Source: an uncultured Bacteroidales bacterium (GTDB lineage: Bacteria; Bacteroidota; Bacteroidia; Bacteroidales; UBA932). From it: a stretch of 32,303 nt of DNA. Positions within the stretch are counted from its first letter, which is position 1. Every line of letters begins with the position of its first letter. A program made the position numbers and the translations under genes. Positions 27,043 through 32,303 of this stretch are shown piece by piece. The notes below the pieces were generated by a model. That model was not told the DNA's origin. It saw only the letters and a program-made list of their open reading frames with translations, and ran no database searches. Location of the stretch: assembly GCA_946616285.1 (NCBI GenBank), contig CAMOIT010000010.1:1-32303 (forward strand). The letters run 5' to 3'.

Positions 27043-27939
27043 TCAGAATCTCAGGCCGATGGAAACGCCCACAGCGGGCGATGAAGCATACTCCAGAGGT
27101 ATGGCGGCGGGTTCCAGCTTCATGGATATGTCGTCGCTTACTTCAAAGTTCTGCATGTAGGCAAATACGTTTGCGTCAATAACTTGTATAAGATATACCA
27201 ATGCAGTCGCAAGTATGGAGTAGTCCCTGTATCGGCGGTATACGTCACGGTAATATTTGGCCGTTTCGGCTGACTGGGGCGGGCGTTCTTCGACACCTTC
27301 CGCTGTGGCCTGGTTGTGAATCCATTTCCACCTTTGGTACTGGACGTTGTTGTCCACCCAGAAATGGACGCTTCCGGCAAGAAGCCCCCAGTAAAGGGGA
27401 ACTTTCCAGAATTCGCCGTTGTAAATCTGGCCCATTCCGGGAAGAAGGAGCGAGTACACTGTGGATTTTGCGGGTACGGGATACTTGTCTTTCTGATACT
27501 GTACGGCTCCGTCCATGAGTGAGCCCCACCAGACAAGCCCGGCTCCTGCATAGGACAATGCGCTGTATGTCTGATATTTAGTATCTCCTGTCTGCTGATA
27601 CAGCACATTGCAGCGTATGCCTCCGTAAATACCGGCACCTATTCCTCCGTAGATAATGGGCAGTTTCCAGTACTGTTTGTTGTAAATCTGGTTACCGCCG
27701 ATAATGATGGTGGAGCCCATCGTGAGGGTTTTCAGCTGTGCCTTTCTCTTGTGGGCAAGACCACCGAAGAATTCGCTGAAACTGAACAGCTGGGACGAGT
27801 CTGAAGCCGCTTTTTCCGTAGAATCGGCATAGGTCTGCGAAAAGGCGTCCCGCTTGAACTGGTCATCACGGTACTGCGCTTTAAGGGCAATGCATGAGAA
27901 CAGCCCGGCAAGCAGCGTTATGACAAGCCTTTTGGTCAT
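27043..27939 (-). CDS. DUF5683-like membrane protein
   Basis: 298 aa; YSLLLPGMGQIYNGEFWKVPLYWGLLAG, next to ParB as in other Bacteroidetes. Confidence 0.75.
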   Translation of the reverse strand: MTKRLVITLLAGLFSCIALKAQYRDDQFKRDAFSQTYADSTEKAASDSSQLFSFSEFFGGLAHKRKAQLKTLTMGSTIIIGGNQIYNKQYWKLPIIYGGIGAGIYGGIRCNVLYQQTGDTKYQTYSALSYAGAGLVWWGSLMDGAVQYQKDKYPVPAKSTVYSLLLPGMGQIYNGEFWKVPLYWGLLAGSVHFWVDNNVQYQRWKWIHNQATAEGVEERPPQSAETAKYYRDVYRRYRDYSILATALVYLIQVIDANVFAYMQNFEVSDDISMKLEPAAIPLEYASSPAVGVSIGLRF

Positions 27940-28862
27940 CTCTGGTCAAGAGCCTTAAGGAACTCCTCCATCTGGGAATCCGAGTCGAAACGGATGGTGA
28001 GCGAGCCTTTACCCTCCTTGGTGCGTTTCAGGGATATGTTTTCGCCGAAATACCGGCCCACATTCTCCAGAAGACGGTAGTATACTTCCGGAAGCTCGCC
28101 GGGATCCTCGTTATCTTTCTTGGAAGGGGATGATTTCCCGAGGACCTTTACTTTTTCTTCCAGCTGCCTGACGGAAAGGCCGTTTTTTACAACCATATCG
28201 CACAGGGCTTCCTGCACTGAAGGGTCTTCCACTGCGAGGAGGACCTTTGCATGGCCTACGCTCAGGATTCCGACTTTAAGGTCGTGCTGGACTTTTGCGG
28301 GAAGCTTCAAAAGGCGCAGCTGGTTGGCTACGGAAGCACGTTTCTTGCCCACCCTGTCGGCCATTTGCTCCTGGGTAAGGCGGCATTCTTCCATCAGGCG
28401 CTGGTAGCTCATTGCAAGCTCTATGGGGTCCAGGTTTTCCCTTTGGATGTTCTCCACTATGGCCATTTCCAGCATGCCTTGTTCGGATGCGTCGCGTATG
28501 TATGCGGGAACCATGTCCATACCCGAAAGGATGCATGCGCGGTAGCGGCGTTCGCCACTGATTATCTGGTACTTCTCTCCTTTCCGGCGAACAGTAATGG
28601 GCTGAATGAGTCCGAAATTGCGGATGGATTCCGCAAGCTCGCGGAGGGCTTCGTCGTCGAAGCTCATGCGGGGCTGGTATGGGTTGGCCTCAATCAGGTC
28701 CACCGGGATGCGCAGGACGTCAGAGGTGTCCTTTGGCTTCACTTCAGGGGTTACGACCTGCTTGTTTATATATCCTACGGGCTTTCTGAGTTCGGTGAGG
28801 TCTTCGCCTCCCAGAAGTGCTCCGAGGCCTTTTCCAAGGCCGAATTGTGCAGTCTTAGCCAT
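27936..28862 (-). CDS. parB: Chromosome partitioning protein ParB
   Basis: 308 aa; GKGLGALLGG, NPYQPR, ISGERRYRA, AIVENIQRENLDPIE, VGKKRASVANQLRLLKLP. Confidence 0.95.
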   Translation of the reverse strand: MAKTAQFGLGKGLGALLGGEDLTELRKPVGYINKQVVTPEVKPKDTSDVLRIPVDLIEANPYQPRMSFDDEALRELAESIRNFGLIQPITVRRKGEKYQIISGERRYRACILSGMDMVPAYIRDASEQGMLEMAIVENIQRENLDPIELAMSYQRLMEECRLTQEQMADRVGKKRASVANQLRLLKLPAKVQHDLKVGILSVGHAKVLLAVEDPSVQEALCDMVVKNGLSVRQLEEKVKVLGKSSPSKKDNEDPGELPEVYYRLLENVGRYFGENISLKRTKEGKGSLTIRFDSDSQMEEFLKALDQR

Positions 28863-29625
28863 TGTTTTTCTCCAGTACTTCTTGTGCCAGGTTAAAGTAA
28901 TTGGACGTGCCGTTGCTCATTACGTCGTACAGGACTATGGGTTTTCCGTACGATGGAGCTTCGCTCAGGCGTATGCTCCGCTGGATAATCGTATTGAAAA
29001 CCATGTCCTTGAAATGGTCCTTGAGCTGGGATACCACCTGGTTGTGCATCTTGGTGCGTCCGTCGAACATGGTGACCACGAAGCCTTCTATGGTCAGGGC
29101 GGGATTTATCCCGTTCTGTACAATGCGTATGGTCTGAATGAGCTTTGCAAGTCCTTCCAGCGCGAAAAACTCCGGCTGGACAGGAATCATTACCGAGTCC
29201 GCCGCTGTGAGGCAGTTTACGGTGATGAGGCCCAGGGAAGGGGAGCAGTCGATTATGATGTAGTCATAATTGTCCTTGATGGGTTCGAGCGCCTTCTTGA
29301 GGACAGACTCCCTGTCGGGTACGTCCAGCAGTTCTATTTCCGCGCCTACAAGGTTGATGTGTGAGGGAATCATGTGCAGCTTGTCTAGCTCTGTCTGGAT
29401 AAGGGCGTCGGGTGCGCCGATCTTGCCTATCAGAATCTCGTACAGGGTGCGGTGGTCCGTTGCTGACGGGTCGAAATTAAGGCCCGATGTGGTGTTGGCC
29501 TGAGGGTCTGCGTCGATGATAAGAACCCTCTTTTCCAGCACGGCCAGGGATGCGGCAAGATTGATGGCCGTAGTGGTTTTTCCCACGCCTCCTTTCTGGT
29601 TGGCTATTGCTATGATTTTTCCCAT
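28855..29625 (-). CDS. parA: Chromosome partitioning ATPase ParA/Soj
   Basis: 256 aa; deviant Walker A NQKGGVGKTTTAINLAA, IIDADPQANTTSGL. Confidence 0.95.
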   Translation of the reverse strand: MGKIIAIANQKGGVGKTTTAINLAASLAVLEKRVLIIDADPQANTTSGLNFDPSATDHRTLYEILIGKIGAPDALIQTELDKLHMIPSHINLVGAEIELLDVPDRESVLKKALEPIKDNYDYIIIDCSPSLGLITVNCLTAADSVMIPVQPEFFALEGLAKLIQTIRIVQNGINPALTIEGFVVTMFDGRTKMHNQVVSQLKDHFKDMVFNTIIQRSIRLSEAPSYGKPIVLYDVMSNGTSNYFNLAQEVLEKNNG

Positions 29626-29651
29626 TTATCTTAGGTGTGCAGTTAATTTCA

Positions 29652-29690
29652 CAAAAATACAAAATTAATTACAGATTTTCCCTATTTTTG
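29652..29690. promoter_or_regulatory. Divergent -7 elements for parA (-) and priA (+)
   Basis: TATTTTTG on - strand at 29652-29659 and TATTTTTG on + strand at 29683-29690 in the parA/priA gap. Confidence 0.4.
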
Positions 29691-29768
29691 TAGTCAAATG
29701 ATCTCTTTTGGGAGAAAAAAGCGCCGGTAACAATTTTGTTATAGCTCAAAACAAAAATGTTTTAATTA

Positions 29769-31862
29769 TTGAAAATGAGCAAAATTTCCTACATACAAGT
29801 GATACTTCCCCTAAAACTGGGATGGGAGGCCTTTTACTCCCTTCCTGAGGGCGTAACGGTGCTTGAAGGGGACCGTGTGGAGGTTATTTTCGCTTCAAGA
29901 AGCTATGTCGCGGTTGTTAGTTCGACAGGCGTGATACCTCCGGAAAATGCCCTTGAAAATATTCGTCACATAGCGAAAAAACTGCTTGGCGTCCCTCCTG
30001 TTTCAAAGGAGGAAATTGCGTTTTGGAGGCAGGTTTCTCAGTACTACCTGTGTACGGTTGGTGAAGTTTACAAGGCTGCATATCCGGCCGAAAAGTCGGA
30101 CCAGGCAGAAGTCCAGGCCAGACGTGCCGAAAGGCTTGATGTCAAGATGGCAAAACTCGAGGAAAAGCTTGCCAAGGCCAGGAATGATACAACGCGTGAG
30201 AGATACCGTCTGGAGCTGGAATCCCTCAGAGCGGAAGCGCCTGTGCCTATAGAGGAGTTTAAGGTGGCTCCGGTTCCCCTGTCTTCAGAGCAGGCCAGCG
30301 CAGCTGATGCTGTCAGGAAAGCCTTTGCGGAAGGCAAAACAGTCCTTCTGGATGGTGTTACCGGTTCCGGTAAAACCGAAATATACCTGAATCTCGCTTT
30401 AGAAGTACTTGCTTCGGGCCGTTCGGTGCTTTATCTTGTTCCTGAGATTGCGCTCTCGGGGCAGCTTCAGGACAGGGTTAGGAAGGTTTTTCCTTCGGCC
30501 AGGCTGTATAATTCCTCAATAACGTCCGGCAGAAGGCTTGAAACAGCAGAATTTGTCCGTTCCGGAAACCCGTACTTGGTTCTTGGTACAAGGAGCTCGC
30601 TTTTTCTTCCTCACAGGAATCTCGGGCTTGTGATAGTGGACGAGGAACACGACACCTCTTACAAGCAGGATTCTCCCGCCCCCCGCTATCATGCCCGTGA
30701 GACTGCAATAATGTTGGCTGGAATTCATGGCGCAAACGTGATTATGGGCAGCGCAACACCATCTTTGGAATCTTTGTATAATTCTGAAATTGGTATATTT
30801 AGAAGGATTCAGTTAAAGCAAAAGTTTCATAGTGGAGAAGATGCCTCGGTAATGATAGTGGACACTGTGGCGGAAAGGCGCAAAAGGGGGATGGTGGGCG
30901 ACTTGTCACGAAAACTCCTGTTCGAAATTCAGAACACTCTGGAGGCAGGGGAGCAGGTCCTCCTTCTTCGCTCCAGGCGCTCTTATGCGCCCGCTCTTCA
31001 GTGCGAAGAGTGCGGAACAATTCCCAAGTGCCCTTCGTGCAACGTATCCCTCAGCCTTCACAGGAATCCGGACAGGCTTGTGTGCCATTACTGCGGCCGC
31101 ACCCTGCCGTACACCGGAACATGTCCCAAGTGTGGCGGTGCGCTGAAGCCACTGGGGGCCGGTACGCAAAAGATTGAAGAAGAAATCCAGGCCGTTTTTC
31201 CTTCGGCACGCATAGCGAGACTGGACAGCGACAATGCTGCCGAGGAAAGCGCCATAATTAAAAGTTTCGCTAAAGGTGAAATTGATATACTTATTGGTAC
31301 GCAGATAATTACGAAGGGATTTGATTTCCAAAACCTTACCCTTGTCGGAGTAATTCAGGCCGACAATATCCTTGCTCAGCATGACTTCCGTGCCGATGAA
31401 AGAGCCTTCCAGCTCCTGGAACAGTTCAGGGGCCGTAGCGGTCGCCGCGGCAAGGCTGGGCGCTTTGTAATTCAGACCCGTGAACCTGGGCATCCTGTTT
31501 TTGCTAAACTTTCCGGACAGGACGCCCTTGACGTCTCCATGCTAGAGGAGCGGCGCCAGTTCGGATATCCTCCTTATACCCGTCTGATCCATATCGTCGT
31601 GAAGGACAGCAGTGAAAAGCGTCTTGATTGGCTGTCCCGTGAACTGGCTTCGGCCATTGAGTCGTCTGCGGTGTCTGTCACAGGTCCTTTTGCGCCTGCA
31701 GTGGACAAAGTGGCGGGGAAGTACATACGTCAGCTTCGCATGACGCTTCCCAGAGACAGGCATCTGAAACAGCGCAAACAGGCAATTTGCCGGGCCGTTT
31801 CGGATATAGAGAAGCGTTACAAGTACGCCGGACATATAATTATTGATGTTGATCCCGTATGA
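29769..31862 (+). CDS. priA: Primosomal protein N' (PriA helicase)
   Basis: 697 aa; LLDGVTGSGKTEIY, VDEEHDTSYKQ, 8-Cys zinc region CEECG..CPSC..CHYC..CPKC, GTQIITKGFDFQNLTLVG. Start may be ATG 29775. Confidence 0.93.
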   Translation: MKMSKISYIQVILPLKLGWEAFYSLPEGVTVLEGDRVEVIFASRSYVAVVSSTGVIPPENALENIRHIAKKLLGVPPVSKEEIAFWRQVSQYYLCTVGEVYKAAYPAEKSDQAEVQARRAERLDVKMAKLEEKLAKARNDTTRERYRLELESLRAEAPVPIEEFKVAPVPLSSEQASAADAVRKAFAEGKTVLLDGVTGSGKTEIYLNLALEVLASGRSVLYLVPEIALSGQLQDRVRKVFPSARLYNSSITSGRRLETAEFVRSGNPYLVLGTRSSLFLPHRNLGLVIVDEEHDTSYKQDSPAPRYHARETAIMLAGIHGANVIMGSATPSLESLYNSEIGIFRRIQLKQKFHSGEDASVMIVDTVAERRKRGMVGDLSRKLLFEIQNTLEAGEQVLLLRSRRSYAPALQCEECGTIPKCPSCNVSLSLHRNPDRLVCHYCGRTLPYTGTCPKCGGALKPLGAGTQKIEEEIQAVFPSARIARLDSDNAAEESAIIKSFAKGEIDILIGTQIITKGFDFQNLTLVGVIQADNILAQHDFRADERAFQLLEQFRGRSGRRGKAGRFVIQTREPGHPVFAKLSGQDALDVSMLEERRQFGYPPYTRLIHIVVKDSSEKRLDWLSRELASAIESSAVSVTGPFAPAVDKVAGKYIRQLRMTLPRDRHLKQRKQAICRAVSDIEKRYKYAGHIIIDVDPV

Positions 31863-31876
31863 TTTACGGGATTTTT
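31854..31876 (+). terminator. Putative intrinsic terminator after priA
   Basis: CCCGTA-TGATT-TACGGG 6-bp stem followed by ATTTTT; overlaps the priA stop codon. Confidence 0.6.
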
Positions 31877-31878
31877 AT

Positions 31879-31886
31879 TATATTTG
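31879..31886 (+). promoter_or_regulatory. Putative -7 element (TATATTTG) for the downstream outer-membrane protein
   Basis: Matches TAnnTTTG about 57 nt upstream of ATG 31943. Confidence 0.45.
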
Positions 31887-31942
31887 TATGTTTAAATGAC
31901 AAAACCATTTAGCACAAAAACCAATAACTAAAAAATAACAAG

Positions 31943-32303
31943 ATGAAAAAAATCTTAGCAAGCATCCTTTTCGCCGGGCTTTTCATCGTTCCCGCCTTTG
32001 CGCAGGAAGAAGAGCCCGCAAAAGAGAAAGAAGTCAAGAAAGGCTGGAGCTTCGGCGTTCTGCCTACCGCCACTTATTCGGTGGATAACGGCTTCCAGGC
32101 CGGTCTGTTCGGTGACGTCTATTACTATGGCGATGGTTCTACCTATCCCGATCCTCTCCACAAGATCAGCTGGGAAGGCTCCTACTTTACTCACAGCCAG
32201 CGTATGCGTTTCTACCTTGCATATGACTCCAAGTATCTTATCCCTGGCATGCGTGTAAACGCATCGGCCACGTATGTAAGAGACCCCCTGTACCCCTTCT
32301 GGG
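31943..32303 (+). CDS. Outer-membrane beta-barrel protein (BamA/TamA-like C-terminal family), truncated by window end
   Basis: MKKILASILFAGLFIVPAFAQEEEPAKEKEVKKGWSFGVLPTATYSVDNGFQAGLFGDVYYYGDGSTYPDPLHKISWEGSYFTHSQRMRFYLAYDSKYLIPG; frame open to window edge. Confidence 0.65.
   Translation, partial: MKKILASILFAGLFIVPAFAQEEEPAKEKEVKKGWSFGVLPTATYSVDNGFQAGLFGDVYYYGDGSTYPDPLHKISWEGSYFTHSQRMRFYLAYDSKYLIPGMRVNASATYVRDPLYPFW

Noticed and set aside
28251-29364. + strand ORFs of 214 and 252 aa
   Set aside because: Antisense to parB/parA, which have unambiguous motifs.

Overview
The window looks like a Bacteroidales-type chromosomal segment, judged from TTTG-N19-TAnnTTTG promoters, a DHS-like protein, DUF5683 next to ParAB, and MMPL/LPLAT fusions. 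It has four parts. (1) A + strand type II polyene/fatty-acyl cluster of the aryl-polyene (APE)/flexirubin kind (~0.85-13.7 kb): two ACPs, two complete ketosynthases each followed by a Cys-less half-ketosynthase, two hotdog dehydratases, LpxL-, PlsC- and PlsB/C-like acyltransferases, a LolA-like protein, an SMR/ArnE-like membrane protein, an MMPL exporter fused to an acyltransferase with what looks like a truncated methyltransferase tail, an esterase and a PaaK-like adenylating ligase. No ketoreductase or ammonia-lyase is visible. (2) A - strand nine-gene run (~13.7-23.9 kb): hpt, adk, a second MMPL exporter, FakA-like kinase, DegV/FakB-like lipid-binding protein, GNAT-like protein, PlsX, ACP, uridine-kinase-like nucleoside kinase. 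This resembles a Firmicutes-type fatty-acid-kinase/PlsX module. (3) A housekeeping segment: HHH/outer-membrane protein, MltD-like transglycosylase, DUF5683-like protein, ParB, ParA, PriA, and the start of an outer-membrane beta-barrel protein. (4) A partial deoxyhypusine-synthase-like gene at the left edge. The most unusual DNA structure is a perfect 30-bp inverted repeat (10351-10380 / 10460-10489) around a 79-bp spacer. It lies inside the signal-peptide region of the esterase and keeps the frame open in either spacer orientation. No rRNA, tRNA or CRISPR was recognised. All family calls are by eye from translated motifs; no database search was run.
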